Part shown: one piece after another, positions 24,709 through 35,548 of the stretch
Numbering within the stretch: position 1 is the first letter of the stretch
How the letters are laid out: the number at the start of each line of letters is the position of its first letter
Origin: Desulfobacter latus
Lineage (GTDB): Bacteria > Desulfobacterota > Desulfobacteria > Desulfobacterales > Desulfobacteraceae
Assembly (NCBI RefSeq): GCF_013389365.1
Contig: NZ_JACADJ010000022.1
Coordinates: 1-52,516, forward strand
Reading direction: 5' to 3'
Length of the DNA: 52,516 nucleotides
Notes under the pieces: generated by a model
Told to the model about the DNA's origin: nothing
What the model saw: the letters and a program-made list of their open reading frames with translations, nothing else
Databases searched by the model: none
Position numbers and translations under genes: made by a program

Positions 24709-25791
24709 TTAATCACCAAAGCAGATGCCAAGTGTTCTGGCCGTCAGGATCAATTCTCCGTCAGGATCAACGGTGCGTATCCTGTTTACGGCATCTTTTA
24801 AATGCACACTTCCCATCATTCCGCTGGGCTTAAGTGCCACCATTTTGCCGAAATTTCCGTTTGCCGCCATATCCACCGCCTGAACCCCGAACCGGGTGCA
24901 TAACTGCCTGTCCCAGTGAGTTGGCGGTCCCCCGCGCTGGAGATGACCAAGGACCACGCACCGGCTCTCTTTGCCGGTATTTTCCTGAATTTTTTCGGCA
25001 ATTGCGTACCCAATGCCGCCAAGACGAATTTCTCTGTCTGTTTTATCATCGTCGGACACCACCATCGTGTCGTCAAGTTTTGCGCCTTCAGCCACAATGA
25101 CGATGGTAAATAATTTGCCTGTGGCTTCCCGGGCCCTGATTTTTTTCTCAATGGCGGGCATGTTAAATTTTATTTCAGGAATCAGAATAATATCCGCGCC
25201 ACCGGCAAGACCGGCATATGCGGCAATCCAGCCGGCATAGCGGCCCATGACCTCAAGCACCATAACCCGGTTATGGCTCTGGGCGGTTGAATGCAGCCGG
25301 TCAAGGGCATCCACGGCACAGGCCACGGCGGTGTCAAATCCAAATGTCTGCTGGGTGGCATCCAGATCATTGTCAATGGTTTTGGGCACACCAATAACAG
25401 GCAGTCCTGATTCATACATCTGCAGGGCAGTGGTCAAGGTGCCGTCTCCACCGATAACCACAAGTGCGTTCAGGCCCAATGCTTCTATGGTTTGTTGCAC
25501 CTGGGTCATCAGATCCGCTGATATTTTTCGTGTTTCACCCTGGCCGGTTTTTGATGAAAATCTGCCGGAATTTGCCGTACCTAGAATGGTACCGCCACGA
25601 ATAAGAAGTCCGTCCATATCCCGGACGGTGAGCGGATCAGCCCGAACCGGCGTTAAAAGCCCGTCAAAACCGCCCCGAATGCCTATGGTCGTAAACCCCT
25701 GCATGTCACCGGCTTTTACAATGGCCCGGATCACGGCATTAAGTCCGGGGCAGTCCCCACCTCCTGTTACCACACCAATTTTTTTCCCCAT
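24709..25791 (-). CDS. pfkA: 6-phosphofructokinase
   Basis: The protein has 360 residues and phosphorylates fructose 6-phosphate to the 1,6-bisphosphate. Visible motifs are TGGGDCPGLN (9-18), GGDGT (114-118) and PKTIDND (136-142, catalytic Asp140). Gly at the GGDGT position is typical of ATP-using enzymes, whereas Lys in PKTIDND (Lys137) is typical of PPi-using ones. This combination marks the mixed 'group III' clade, where the phosphate donor cannot be told from sequence alone. In a PPi-generating sulfate reducer this matters for energy balance. It is read leftward, divergent from guaB, and upstream of the YciO-type gene in a likely two-gene operon. Confidence 0.92.
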   Translation of the reverse strand: MGKKIGVVTGGGDCPGLNAVIRAIVKAGDMQGFTTIGIRGGFDGLLTPVRADPLTVRDMDGLLIRGGTILGTANSGRFSSKTGQGETRKISADLMTQVQQTIEALGLNALVVIGGDGTLTTALQMYESGLPVIGVPKTIDNDLDATQQTFGFDTAVACAVDALDRLHSTAQSHNRVMVLEVMGRYAGWIAAYAGLAGGADIILIPEIKFNMPAIEKKIRAREATGKLFTIVIVAEGAKLDDTMVVSDDDKTDREIRLGGIGYAIAEKIQENTGKESRCVVLGHLQRGGPPTHWDRQLCTRFGVQAVDMAANGNFGKMVALKPSGMMGSVHLKDAVNRIRTVDPDGELILTARTLGICFGD

Positions 25792-25952
25792 TTTTGATAT
25801 TACTCCATCGTTGAATTCAGCTGGTTGAATTTTTCTCCAGCTGCTATATCAGATAATCAATAATGAAACAAATATTAGTCGGAATGATCTTGTAAAAAGT
25901 TCATGGTTTTGGTAGAAGGGCTTGTTTATATACTTTGCTTTAAATAATTATC

Positions 25953-25994
25953 GGCCAGCCTTTCACCTCCCTTTTTTTAACGTGACGGCTGGCC
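25953..25994 (+). promoter_or_regulatory. Hairpin in guaB leader
   Basis: GGCCAGCC (25953-25960) pairs perfectly with GGCTGGCC (25987-25994) around a 26-nt loop, about 45 nt before the guaB start codon. The stem is followed by TTTAAA, a poor T-tract, so it may be a weak attenuator or a protein or operator site. No purine riboswitch core was recognised in the ~250-bp gap. Confidence 0.45.
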
Positions 25995-26039
25995 TTTAAA
26001 GTATAAATAAACACCTTTCCTTTCTGGAGGCCTTTTATT

Positions 26040-27509
26040 ATGTCCAATGTATTATCAGAGCAGGGGCTCTCTTTTGATGATGTGCTCCTGCTTCCCAACT
26101 ATTCAGCCATCCTGCCTGACCAAGTGGTCACCCGCACCCGTTTGACCAAAGAACTTGAACTCAATATTCCCATTGTCAGTGCGGCCATGGACACGGTGAC
26201 TGAATCAGATACCGCCATCAGCATGGCCCGGGCCGGCGGTTTGGGATTTATCCACAGAAACCTGAGCATTGCCGAGCAGGTGGTTGAGGTGGACCGGGTT
26301 AAAAAAAGCGAAAGCGGCATGATTGTCGATCCTGTGACTGTCCATCCTGATGCCACGATCTCCGATGTGCTGGGCATTATGGCCAAATACCGGATTTCAG
26401 GTATTCCGGTTGTGGAAGGCGATAAGCTGGTTGGTATTGTGACCAACAGGGATCTTCGTTTTGAAACCCAGCTGGATAAACCGGCCAGGGAGGTCATGAC
26501 CAGTGAAAATCTGGTGACCGTGCCTGAAAAATGCACCCTGGAAGAATCCAAAATTATGCTGCATAAACACAGGATTGAAAAACTTTTAGTGGTGGATCCC
26601 CAGGGTAAACTCAAGGGCCTGATCACCATCAAGGATATTGAGAAGATAAAAAAATATCCCAATTCCTGCAAGGATTCCCTGGGACGCCTGAGAGCAGGGG
26701 CCGCCATTGGTGTGGGGGCCGATATGATGGAGCGTGTGCAAGCGCTCCTGGGTGCCGGGGCCGATGCCCTGGTTATTGACACCTCCCATGGCCATTCCCA
26801 AAATGTGATCACGGCGATTCAGCGTATCAAGGCGGCGTTTCCCACCTGTCAGCTTATTGCCGGCAATGTGGCCATGGAGGCCGGGGCAAAAGCGTTGATT
26901 GATGCCGGTGTTGATGCCGTTAAAATCGGTATAGGTCCCGGCTCCATATGCACCACCCGTATTGTTGCAGGGGTTGGCGTGCCCCAGCTCACCGCTGTGA
27001 TGAACTGTGCCGATATCTCAAAGAAAACCGGCGTGCCCCTGATTGCCGACGGCGGGATCAAGTATTCCGGAGATGTCTCCAAAGCCCTGGGGGCCGGCGC
27101 CCATTCCGTTATGCTGGGCAGCATGCTGGCCGGCACCAAAGAGAGCCCGGGTGAAATCGTTATTTACCAGGGGCGTTCGTATAAAGCCTACCGGGGCATG
27201 GGGTCTGTGGAAGCCATGAAAAAAGGCAGCTCCGACAGATATTATCAGAAAGATACCGGTGCCGATGAAGAGCTGGTTCCCGAAGGTATTGTGGGCCGGA
27301 TTCCCTACCGGGGAACCATTCGCGAGAATATTGTTCAGATGATCGGCGGTCTCAAGGCCGGCATGGGATATCTTGGCGCAGCGACCATTGAAGAGCTGCA
27401 CCAAAAGGCAAAATTTATCCAAATCACCGCGGCCGGATTAAAGGAAAGTCATGTCCATGACGTTGCCATTACCAAGGAAGCCCCCAATTATAGAGTAGAG
27501 AGCAACTAA
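26040..27509 (+). CDS. guaB: IMP dehydrogenase
   Basis: The protein has 489 residues and oxidises IMP to XMP with NAD, the committed step to guanine nucleotides. The TIM barrel (1-90 and 215-489) is interrupted by two CBS domains (about 95-205). The catalytic Cys304 lies in [11 protein letters not shown], and the flap has RYYQ. TGGAGG lies 9 nt before the ATG. dnaE starts 6 bp after the stop, so the two are co-transcribed. Confidence 0.95.
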   Translation: MSNVLSEQGLSFDDVLLLPNYSAILPDQVVTRTRLTKELELNIPIVSAAMDTVTESDTAISMARAGGLGFIHRNLSIAEQVVEVDRVKKSESGMIVDPVTVHPDATISDVLGIMAKYRISGIPVVEGDKLVGIVTNRDLRFETQLDKPAREVMTSENLVTVPEKCTLEESKIMLHKHRIEKLLVVDPQGKLKGLITIKDIEKIKKYPNSCKDSLGRLRAGAAIGVGADMMERVQALLGAGADALVIDTSHGHSQNVITAIQRIKAAFPTCQLIAGNVAMEAGAKALIDAGVDAVKIGIGPGSICTTRIVAGVGVPQLTAVMNCADISKKTGVPLIADGGIKYSGDVSKALGAGAHSVMLGSMLAGTKESPGEIVIYQGRSYKAYRGMGSVEAMKKGSSDRYYQKDTGADEELVPEGIVGRIPYRGTIRENIVQMIGGLKAGMGYLGAATIEELHQKAKFIQITAAGLKESHVHDVAITKEAPNYRVESN

Positions 27510-27515
27510 AATCCC

Positions 27516-30500
27516 ATGACCGATAATCAGGATATCCCCTTTTATCACCTGCATGTTCACACCGAGTACTCCCTGCTTGACGGGGCCATCCGGCTGAACG
27601 ATTTGATGACAAGATGTACGGAATACGGCATGGATGCCGTGTCTATTACAGACCACGGCACCATGTTCGGGGTGGCCGAGTTTTATGAAAAAGCCCGGAA
27701 AGCCGGCATTAAACCCATACTGGGCTGCGAAGTCTATGTGGCCCCCAGAACGTTGAATGACCGGACCCCGCTGGATCGAAAAGGATTAAGTCATCTGGTG
27801 CTTTTAGCCAAAGACAGGGAAGGGTACACCAATCTTTGCAAGATGGTTTCCGTGGCCCAGCTCAAGGGGTTTTATTTTAAGCCCAGAATCGACAAAGACC
27901 TTCTGGCGGAACACGCCAAGGGCCTTGTGGGGCTTTCCGCCTGCCTGAAAGGCGATATCCCCCAGGCCATTCTGGCAGGGAACCAGGCAAAAGCAGATGA
28001 ACTGGCACGGTTTTACCTTGATACCCTGGGCGAGGGGAATTTTTTTCTTGAAGTCCAGGAAAACGGCATGGAGATCCAGCGTCGTTTGAATACCGGTCTG
28101 CTGGATATGAGCAAGCGCCTTTCCATTCCCATGGTGGCCACCAATGACTGCCATTACCTGTCCAACGGCGATGCCAAAGCCCATGAAATTCTTTTGTGCA
28201 TTCAGACCGGTGATACCTTTGACAATGCCGACCGTTTTAAATTTGATTCGGATCAGCTCTATTTTAAATCCAGACAGGAGATGGCCGATTCCCTTGGCCA
28301 TTTTCCCGATGCCATTGCCAATACAAAGCGGATCGCAGATATGTGCGAGGTGGATTTCGGCAGTAAAACCTATCATTTCCCCCGGTATGACCTTGGCGAT
28401 GGCCTGTCCGAGGACGATCTGTTTAAAAAGCTTGCCATGGAGGGCTTTGAAGAACGTCTTGCCAAAATCAAGGCAAAAAATCCCGACATTGATGAACAGG
28501 CTTACAGGGACCGGATTAAATACGAGATTGATATTATCCTTGAAATGGGGTTCCCCGGCTATTTTCTCATTGTGGCCGACTTTATCAGCCATGCACGGAA
28601 AATCGGGGTGCCGGTGGGGCCGGGCAGGGGGTCTGCGGCCGGTTCCATGGTGGCCTATGCCATGGGGATTACAGCCCTTGATCCCATTGAGCACGGGCTG
28701 ATTTTTGAGCGGTTTTTAAATCCGGCCCGTATTTCCATGCCGGATATTGACGTGGATTTCTGTATTGAGGGTCGAGAACAAGTCTATGATTATACGGTTA
28801 AGCGGTACGGTGGGCCGGAATATGTATGCCAGATTATCACCTTTGGAAAGCTCAAAGCCAAGGCTGTAATCCGGGATGTGGGACGGGCCCTGGGTGTCCC
28901 CCTTTCCGAAGTGGACCAAGTGGCCAAAATGATCCCTGACACTGCCAAAAATTTGAAAAAGGCATTGGAAGAGGTACCGGCCATTAAAGATAAATGCGGG
29001 GAAACAGACGTTAAAACCCAGATGCTGGATATTGCCATGCTGCTCGAAGGGTTGCCCCGGCACGCATCCACCCATGCGGCCGGTGTTGTGGTATCCGACA
29101 AACCCCTGTGCGAATATCTGCCGCTGTTCAAGGGCAAAGATGGTGAAACCATTACCCAGTTTGACATGAACTTCACTGAAAAACAGGGGCTGGTTAAATT
29201 TGATTTCTTAGGGCTGCGTAACCTGACCGTCATTAAAAATTGTATTGCCTTGATTGAAAAACAGGGCAAAACGCCGCCGGACCTTCTGCACCTTGATTAT
29301 TCAGATCAAAAGACCTTTGCGCTTTTGCAAAAATCCGATACCACAGGGGTGTTCCAGCTTGAAAGTTCCGGTATGAAGGAGCTGATCTCCCGGTTAAAAC
29401 CGGCCGGCTTTTCAGATATTGTGGCCCTTGTGGCCCTTTACCGGCCCGGCCCTTTGGATTCGGGCATGGCAGATCACTATGTGGAGCGCAAACACGGCCG
29501 GGAGCCTGTGGAATATCTGTTTTCCGAACTTGAGCCCGTGCTTGAAGAGACCTATGGGGTAATCCTGTACCAGGAGCAGGTCATGAAAATTGCCGGGGTC
29601 CTTGCCAATTACAGCATGGCTCAGGCAGACGGGCTTCGAAAAGCCATGGGTAAAAAGATTGCCGCCATGATGGAGGAGCACCGGGCCCTTTTTATGAAGG
29701 GGGCACAGGAAAACGGTCATGATCCCAAAAAGGCTGAAGCACTTTTTGACCTGATGGAAAAATTCGGCGGCTACGGCTTCAACAAATCCCATTCGGCCGC
29801 CTATGCCCTGATTGCGTTTCAGACCGCTTTTCTTAAAGCCCACTTCCCTGTTGAATTCATTGCCGCCCTGATGACCTCCGAACGCAGCAGTTCCGATGCC
29901 GTGCTTAAATACATGGATGAGTGCAAAGGCCATAACATCAAAGTACTGCCGCCGGATGTCAACCAGAGTGACGCCTTTTTCACTGTGGATGATAATTGTA
30001 TTCGTTTTGGTCTGGCTGCCATTAAAGGTGTGGGAGAGGCTGCCATTGAATCGATTGTTCAAAACCGTGAAAAGGAAGGGGCGTATACCAGCCTTTATAA
30101 TTTTTGTGAGCGGGTCAATTTGAGCAAAGCCAATAAAAAAGTGCTTGAGGCCCTGATTAAATGCGGGGCGTTTGACACCACCGGCGACAAACGTGCCCAG
30201 ATGATGGCGGTGCTTCAAGATGCCCTGGATCATGGTGCCAGAATCCAGAAAGAAAAAGCAGATGCCCAGCTGGATTTGTTTGCGGATTCCGGTGTGGGCC
30301 TTTGCCTTCCCTCCAATATTCCCCAAATGCCTGATATTGATGAATGGGAGGGCAAGGTGTTGCTGGAGCTGGAAAAAGAAGCTTTGGGGTTTTATATTAC
30401 AGGACACCCCATGGATGATTATGCGGATATCATACGCAAATTTGCCAGTGTCAACACAGTCGGTCTCCAAGACGTCAAAGATGACAAGATGGTGCGCATT

Positions 30501-31046
30501 GCGGGACATCTGAAGGTGCAGAAAGTCCACACGACTAAGAAAGGGGACCTGATGGCGTTCTGCAACATTGAAGATCAGTATTCAACCGTGGAACTGGTCG
30601 TGTTTCCGGATCTGTATGCCGTAACCCATACGTTTTTATCCCGGGAGCAGGTTGTCATTGTTGAAGCACAAGTCCAAAAAAATGAGAATACGGTCAAACT
30701 GATCGGTGAGGCCATTGTGCCGGCAACCCAGGCTGAAACCCTTTGGGCTGCCGGCATTGTCATGCAGGTGGATGCGCAGCACCATAAAACGGATGTGTTT
30801 GATCAGCTCAAACCTGTGATTGAGCGATATCCCGGCAATTGTGTCTCCTTGTTCAATATCCACATTGATTCAGAACACCCTGATGTGATGGTTAAGTTAT
30901 CGGATGATTACAAGTCTGATGCCTGTCCCGGCTTTTTTCAGGAAATTGAAACCATTCTTGGTCCCGGTACCATCGAAACCAGATGCGCCCCGGTCAAAGA
31001 CAAGGTGAAAAAGAAAAAGCATTGGTCCAAAAAACAGCTTACCTGA
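27516..31046 (+). CDS. dnaE: DNA polymerase III subunit alpha
   Basis: The protein has 1176 residues, close to the 1160 of Escherichia coli. The N-terminal PHP domain opens with FYHLHVHTEYSLLDGA and keeps its metal-binding histidines. The three catalytic aspartates of the palm are Asp410 and Asp412 (PDIDVDF) and Asp563 (FDFLGLRNL). A helix-hairpin-helix region and an OB fold (about 985-1070) follow, with a basic tail at the end. It is the replicative polymerase core. The gene is only 6 bp behind guaB and lacks a strong ribosome binding site, which fits translational coupling. Its stop overlaps the stop of a convergent lipoprotein gene. Confidence 0.95.
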   Translation: MTDNQDIPFYHLHVHTEYSLLDGAIRLNDLMTRCTEYGMDAVSITDHGTMFGVAEFYEKARKAGIKPILGCEVYVAPRTLNDRTPLDRKGLSHLVLLAKDREGYTNLCKMVSVAQLKGFYFKPRIDKDLLAEHAKGLVGLSACLKGDIPQAILAGNQAKADELARFYLDTLGEGNFFLEVQENGMEIQRRLNTGLLDMSKRLSIPMVATNDCHYLSNGDAKAHEILLCIQTGDTFDNADRFKFDSDQLYFKSRQEMADSLGHFPDAIANTKRIADMCEVDFGSKTYHFPRYDLGDGLSEDDLFKKLAMEGFEERLAKIKAKNPDIDEQAYRDRIKYEIDIILEMGFPGYFLIVADFISHARKIGVPVGPGRGSAAGSMVAYAMGITALDPIEHGLIFERFLNPARISMPDIDVDFCIEGREQVYDYTVKRYGGPEYVCQIITFGKLKAKAVIRDVGRALGVPLSEVDQVAKMIPDTAKNLKKALEEVPAIKDKCGETDVKTQMLDIAMLLEGLPRHASTHAAGVVVSDKPLCEYLPLFKGKDGETITQFDMNFTEKQGLVKFDFLGLRNLTVIKNCIALIEKQGKTPPDLLHLDYSDQKTFALLQKSDTTGVFQLESSGMKELISRLKPAGFSDIVALVALYRPGPLDSGMADHYVERKHGREPVEYLFSELEPVLEETYGVILYQEQVMKIAGVLANYSMAQADGLRKAMGKKIAAMMEEHRALFMKGAQENGHDPKKAEALFDLMEKFGGYGFNKSHSAAYALIAFQTAFLKAHFPVEFIAALMTSERSSSDAVLKYMDECKGHNIKVLPPDVNQSDAFFTVDDNCIRFGLAAIKGVGEAAIESIVQNREKEGAYTSLYNFCERVNLSKANKKVLEALIKCGAFDTTGDKRAQMMAVLQDALDHGARIQKEKADAQLDLFADSGVGLCLPSNIPQMPDIDEWEGKVLLELEKEALGFYITGHPMDDYADIIRKFASVNTVGLQDVKDDKMVRIAGHLKVQKVHTTKKGDLMAFCNIEDQYSTVELVVFPDLYAVTHTFLSREQVVIVEAQVQKNENTVKLIGEAIVPATQAETLWAAGIVMQVDAQHHKTDVFDQLKPVIERYPGNCVSLFNIHIDSEHPDVMVKLSDDYKSDACPGFFQEIETILGPGTIETRCAPVKDKVKKKKHWSKKQLT

Positions 31047-31440
31047 TCTCCGGATTGATAAATAATACAGTGCCCGGGTTAGCGATATGAAGGCGGCTTA
31101 CCACCCGGGCCACCCCCTCAATACTTTGGGCCAGATCCCGGGCCATGCGGTGCTGGTATGTATCAGCAACCCAGCCATCCAGATAAACCACGCCATGGCG
31201 GACGTCTACGTGGATGTTCGTATCATTCACCATGTCATCGGACATGAATTTTGATTTTACCCGGGCCATGAGTACAGTGTCGCTGACAAAGGTTGCCGGT
31301 GAACGGGGACTTTGTTCTGTGATGGATTGATAGTATACCGGGGACCCGGTATTTGTTTCATGGTAAGCACAGCCCGGTATTATAAAACAACAGATCATAT
31401 ACAAGATACAAAATATAAGCACTTGATTATCAAATTTCAT
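31039..31440 (-). CDS. BON-domain lipoprotein
   Basis: The protein has 133 residues. It begins with a lipoprotein signal ending IIPGC, then a short linker and one BON domain (about 50-125, with VLMARVKSKFM, NIHVDVRHGVVYLDGWV and ARVVSRLHI). BON domains bind phospholipid and occur in OsmY and similar envelope-stress proteins. The ATG at 31440 is preferred because the signal peptide starts there; an upstream in-frame TTG at 31488 would spoil it. The ribosome binding site is poor. The last 8 bp overlap the 3' end of dnaE in convergent orientation. It is preceded closely by a small membrane protein gene. Confidence 0.8.
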   Translation of the reverse strand: MKFDNQVLIFCILYMICCFIIPGCAYHETNTGSPVYYQSITEQSPRSPATFVSDTVLMARVKSKFMSDDMVNDTNIHVDVRHGVVYLDGWVADTYQHRMARDLAQSIEGVARVVSRLHIANPGTVLFINPEIR

Positions 31441-31480
31441 GTTTTGTTGCAGGGTGAATCCGGCTGTTGATAGACCGGGG

Positions 31481-31744
31481 TTAATCAAAATCGTCGAGAT
31501 TCAAGTCATCAAGATCAGAAAGGTCCATATCCTTTAACAGGTCATCCTCCTCTGGAGCAATATCTTCATTGATGACAGCAGGTTGTCCTTTATTGATCTC
31601 GGGTTGGGCAATCTTGTGTAATCCGTCTTGTTCATCTGCGTCGCGATCTTCGAAAAATCCTGCAACCCCAATGAAAAACAGGTATCCAAGACCCGCCATA
31701 TTCAGAAGAACGATAATGGCTCCCACAATGTTTTTAATTACCAC
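31481..31744 (-). CDS. Small membrane protein with acidic tail
   Basis: The protein has 87 residues. One membrane helix (about 6-30) is followed by a strongly acidic, disordered tail with repeats of the type DLSDLDDLNLDDFD at the end. I do not recognise the family. It lies upstream of the BON lipoprotein gene with about 40 bp between the stop and the preferred start, so the two are likely co-transcribed. A coding call is supported by sequence character and position, not by homology. Confidence 0.6.
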   Translation of the reverse strand: MVIKNIVGAIIVLLNMAGLGYLFFIGVAGFFEDRDADEQDGLHKIAQPEINKGQPAVINEDIAPEEDDLLKDMDLSDLDDLNLDDFD

Positions 31745-31878
31745 GCTTTAATTTTTCCCTTTAATGTTTGACGATAGGGACTCAAGTGTTTATATATAAT
31801 CTTTAATCTTGTAGCAAGGGGAAATCTCCTGAAACTTGATCATTGCGTGACAGCGTAAGGAATTCAAAGGTTTTTTGT

Positions 31879-32646
31879 ATGAGTTGGCTTGGAAAAGTGA
31901 TTGGCGGCACCATCGGACTGGCCCTGGGCGGTCCATTGGGTGCTGTGGCCGGGGCTGCATTTGGCCACGCATTTGTGGACAAAAGAGAGGATGAATATTT
32001 ACGTTCCATTCCGGGCCGTAAACAGCCGGGGTTGTCTTCTAATGAGGAGGCCCAGCTTGTTTTTTTTACTGCGGCATTTTCCATGCTGGCTAAAATCAGC
32101 AAAGCAGACGGCCGGATCAGTGAAGCGGAGATAAAAGTCGTTGAACGGTTTATGGTCAACGATCTTCAACTTGATGAAGCGGCTCGTGAGACGGCCCAAA
32201 ATATTTTCAGAAATGCCGTGACATCGTCCCAGACGTTTGAGGATTTTGCCCGGCAATTTTATTCGGTGTTTAAATACCAGACCAATATCATTGAGTTGAT
32301 GATGGATGTGCTGCTCAGGGTATCTTCGGCTGACGGCAATATATCTGATATTGAGGAACGCATGATGTTGTCCGCTTCCCGGATTTTCAGTTTTTCCCGG
32401 TCGGAATATGAGCGGCTTAAATCCAGGTATGTGAAAAAATCGGATCCTTATTATGCGGTCCTTAAATGCGATAAAAATGCGAGCAATGAAGAGATAAAAA
32501 AGAAATACAGGTCCCTGGTTCAGGAGTATCACCCGGATAAGATCCAGGCCAAAGGACTGCCCGAAGAATTTGTTAAGTTTGCCGCGGATAAATTTACTGA
32601 AATCCAGGAGGCTTACGAGCACATCAGAAAAAGCCGGGGATTCTGA
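31879..32646 (+). CDS. TerB-DnaJ (DjlA-like) co-chaperone
   Basis: The protein has 255 residues. A short glycine-rich hydrophobic N-terminus (WLGKVIGGTIGLALGGPLGA) resembles the membrane insert of DjlA. A TerB-like helical domain (about 50-180) follows, and a C-terminal J domain (about 187-255) has the essential HPD in QEYHPDKIQ. DjlA-type proteins recruit DnaK at the inner membrane. The ATG at 31879 is preferred over a start 36 bases upstream, since AAGG precedes it and the protein then matches the family. It is convergent with the defence island, whose last gene ends 42 bp away. Confidence 0.85.
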   Translation: MSWLGKVIGGTIGLALGGPLGAVAGAAFGHAFVDKREDEYLRSIPGRKQPGLSSNEEAQLVFFTAAFSMLAKISKADGRISEAEIKVVERFMVNDLQLDEAARETAQNIFRNAVTSSQTFEDFARQFYSVFKYQTNIIELMMDVLLRVSSADGNISDIEERMMLSASRIFSFSRSEYERLKSRYVKKSDPYYAVLKCDKNASNEEIKKKYRSLVQEYHPDKIQAKGLPEEFVKFAADKFTEIQEAYEHIRKSRGF

Positions 32647-32688
32647 TTCGGCCGTCCCAACAATTAAATAAAACACCAGATCAGGCGT

Positions 32689-35547
32689 CTATGCTTCAAA
32701 TTCAGCATTCTTAAATTTCAAGATAGTGCAATTTTCTTTGATGGTTCGCTGTAGGCCCTCATCAAACCCTTTCGGTGATTCAGCTTGGACTTCAATGGAG
32801 ATTGATACGTTAACATCATGTTTTGACGTAAATTGCTGGATAACCTCATCGACAATCGTTGCAAAATCTATTTTGGCTTTTACCGGATCCAGATCAACCA
32901 TTCCATAGAATTGTTTCAACTGGACAGAAGGATCTGGGTCTAACCTACCGCCGTCACTTGTTGTTCTTTTAGATTCAGTGGGCTTAGGGTCTACCTGTCC
33001 ACCATCTCCACTATCAGTATCGATGTCGGTAGCACCAGTGCCGTCAGTATCTGCGTCGGAAGATGCGGTGATATGTTTTTGATAGACCTGCGCCGCGTCA
33101 GAAGAGATGATGACACAATGATCATCCAGTGTGATATCGGCACCCGCACCGTCTCCGAAACAAAAGTCCAGATAGTCATCTCCTTCTTTACCTGATGCAA
33201 AGCCAAAGTACGCTGTGGACTCAAGCCCCTTTTTGAGGGCATCCTTAAACACCCCATCGTTTAACAACCGGGGAAAGTAGAGGTAATTGCAGCTATCCTG
33301 CCACACTTTCAATGCATTGATCGCTTGCTGATCTTCCTTGAAATACCATTGATCCAGGAGCCCTTTCAAATGAATGGGGCTCCACTGAGAAATCAGCCAC
33401 TCTTCCTCAGTTAACGTGCTTTCAATGTTAGAAGAAAAATTGGAAGACGTTGTTGAAATTGAGATCGATTCCCAGGTCAATGTGGGTTTGCCGTTCACAA
33501 TTTCTTCGAGCGGACAGAGAATCCATTTGTACGTCTCTCTGATCATTGGGTTTAAACTACGATCGGAATTGTCTCTATACTTTTTGGCCTGATTAATTTG
33601 AAACAGATCCAGATTGAGCTTTCCCTCATCGATGTCCGACAGGATTTCATTCCATGCCAGATATGTTTTTGCATGGTCCTTCAATCGACTCAATGCATCA
33701 AAGTCCGGAACCATGAAAATAAGTCGGTTTTGTTTTTGTCTGGGCTGATCCCCCCTTTTACGCAGTATCTCTTCAGCAGCCGCACACGCATTTTTTGCGT
33801 CGCCCTTGCTGAAGGCATACAAAGGATCCGGTGACAGTAACACAAGTCTTGGTCCGGCACCGGTATCATCCGGGATATCTACGGAAGACGTAAAAATATG
33901 AATTCCTGCAAAACAGTGGGTATTACGTTTACCAAATAGATGCCCGGTTCGATCTTTCAGGAACGGAATCAGTTTTGTTTGCGTATCGATCTGCCTTTTC
34001 CGGCTTTCCATTTCTCGACGCAGGTTCGGCTTGGTATCCAGCCAAAAGCGATTGTCATCAAAATAGAGGTATTGGAGCCGATCATGGAGGCGTCTCAACA
34101 CATCTTCGAATAGCTGAATGGTCTGTCCCGGTTGCACCGACCCAAGTAAAATCTGGTCCACCCGAAGCCCTTTGGCATTCTGATTGGACACTGTGGGCGC
34201 ACTGCCCAAAAAAATGGTTCGCATGGCGCGGCGTGCCGCCTGCACCGCCCCGAATCGGGTATCGTTGCCGTCGATGCTGTCCGGCTCCGACCGTTTGCCG
34301 TCCACCTCTCGCTCCAAAACCGGCTCCCATCCCTGGGGCAGGTAGTGAATGCTTTTATTCCGCACATTGCTGTCATAGAGCGGTAGAGAACCCGGCATGA
34401 TCAAAATATCACTATTGCCATCTTTCCACAGTCTATGGATCACAATGGCCATATACTGCAACACACCCCTGGTTCTCTGGAACTTATCCAGCGTGGACCA
34501 ATCTTCATATAAGCGGTCAAAGACCTCCGGGTGAATGGGATAGGATTGGCAGAGTCGCTCAAAATAATTGTTGGACTGGGTGTCCTGGGGAAACTTGTTT
34601 CCATGTTCTCTATAAAATTCACTGAATTGACGACAAATGCCATCCACCTCCGAAGGGGATCCTGCATGTTCAAAGAGTCGTCGGCGAACAATTTCAAACG
34701 CTTCGATGCTGGCCACCGGCTTCCAGACAGACTCCACCCTGGCAAAATAGGTCTCCAGAGCATTCAGCACCCGCTGTCCCATGCTGCCGCCTGCCTCCAG
34801 CTCCGATTCCGGTAGAGAGGCCAGCAAAATGGCATCTGGAACCAGTTTCATGGCTTCCGTCAACGCCTGAATAAACGAGATATTGCTGTCAAACGTCCCC
34901 GCCTTAAACGCTTTACCAACTTCCAACTGACGGACAAACGCCAAGAGCTCATCCATCAGGATAACGCAAGGGGACGCCTTCTCAATCAATTTCTGAAGTA
35001 TCGCCTTACCAGGGGATGTACCGTCAGCATCGCTGTCAGCCACCAGCGCATAACCCGCTTCGCCAAGAAGCTGCCATGCCAGTTCGCCCCATAGCGTGTG
35101 AATCGTTACACCGTCATGATCGATGGATTGACTTGGAGAGAGTCGAATTCCATCCAGCACGGCCACTTTGGCCCCGGGCATATCTTGAATCCCAGCCTCA
35201 TCCAGAATGGGAGGGATGCCTTCCATCCGATCGGTACCGACCTCCTGCTGTGCCAGATGCATCACCGCCAGCAGGGTATGGGTTTTACCGCCACCAAAAG
35301 CGGTCTGGAGCTGAATGACAGGATCTCCCCCCTGACCGGCCAATCGTCTGGCCACAGAGATCAGTAACAGCCGCATCCCTTCGGTGATAAAGGTCCGGGA
35401 AAAAAACTTCTCTGCATCCTGATATTCGGGCGGGGCAACGCCGGATACCACCTGTGAGATGTCTGCTGCAAATTCAGATTGCTTGAATGTACCTTCCAGC
35501 ACATCCTTGTGGGGGCGGGCCACTTCACGCCAGGGTTTCAAGCTCAT
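32689..35547 (-). CDS. DUF499-type AAA+ ATPase
   Basis: The protein has 952 residues. The N-terminus ([19 protein letters not shown]) and the P-loop [10 protein letters not shown] (81-90) are characteristic of DUF499 ATPases, with a Walker B-like [10 protein letters not shown] near residue 195. A linker rich in Asp, Thr and Gly (about 850-880) precedes a small C-terminal domain. DUF499 proteins are found with DUF1156 methyltransferases and helicases in predicted phage-defence islands; their exact role is unknown. It is the last gene of the island and starts just after the nuclease-candidate stop. Confidence 0.85.
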   Translation of the reverse strand: MSLKPWREVARPHKDVLEGTFKQSEFAADISQVVSGVAPPEYQDAEKFFSRTFITEGMRLLLISVARRLAGQGGDPVIQLQTAFGGGKTHTLLAVMHLAQQEVGTDRMEGIPPILDEAGIQDMPGAKVAVLDGIRLSPSQSIDHDGVTIHTLWGELAWQLLGEAGYALVADSDADGTSPGKAILQKLIEKASPCVILMDELLAFVRQLEVGKAFKAGTFDSNISFIQALTEAMKLVPDAILLASLPESELEAGGSMGQRVLNALETYFARVESVWKPVASIEAFEIVRRRLFEHAGSPSEVDGICRQFSEFYREHGNKFPQDTQSNNYFERLCQSYPIHPEVFDRLYEDWSTLDKFQRTRGVLQYMAIVIHRLWKDGNSDILIMPGSLPLYDSNVRNKSIHYLPQGWEPVLEREVDGKRSEPDSIDGNDTRFGAVQAARRAMRTIFLGSAPTVSNQNAKGLRVDQILLGSVQPGQTIQLFEDVLRRLHDRLQYLYFDDNRFWLDTKPNLRREMESRKRQIDTQTKLIPFLKDRTGHLFGKRNTHCFAGIHIFTSSVDIPDDTGAGPRLVLLSPDPLYAFSKGDAKNACAAAEEILRKRGDQPRQKQNRLIFMVPDFDALSRLKDHAKTYLAWNEILSDIDEGKLNLDLFQINQAKKYRDNSDRSLNPMIRETYKWILCPLEEIVNGKPTLTWESISISTTSSNFSSNIESTLTEEEWLISQWSPIHLKGLLDQWYFKEDQQAINALKVWQDSCNYLYFPRLLNDGVFKDALKKGLESTAYFGFASGKEGDDYLDFCFGDGAGADITLDDHCVIISSDAAQVYQKHITASSDADTDGTGATDIDTDSGDGGQVDPKPTESKRTTSDGGRLDPDPSVQLKQFYGMVDLDPVKAKIDFATIVDEVIQQFTSKHDVNVSISIEVQAESPKGFDEGLQRTIKENCTILKFKNAEFEA

Positions 35548-35548
35548 A

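Noticed and set aside
29412-30530. 372-codon open frame antisense to dnaE
   Set aside because: It lies wholly within dnaE, which has all catalytic motifs; there is no ribosome binding site or recognisable domain.
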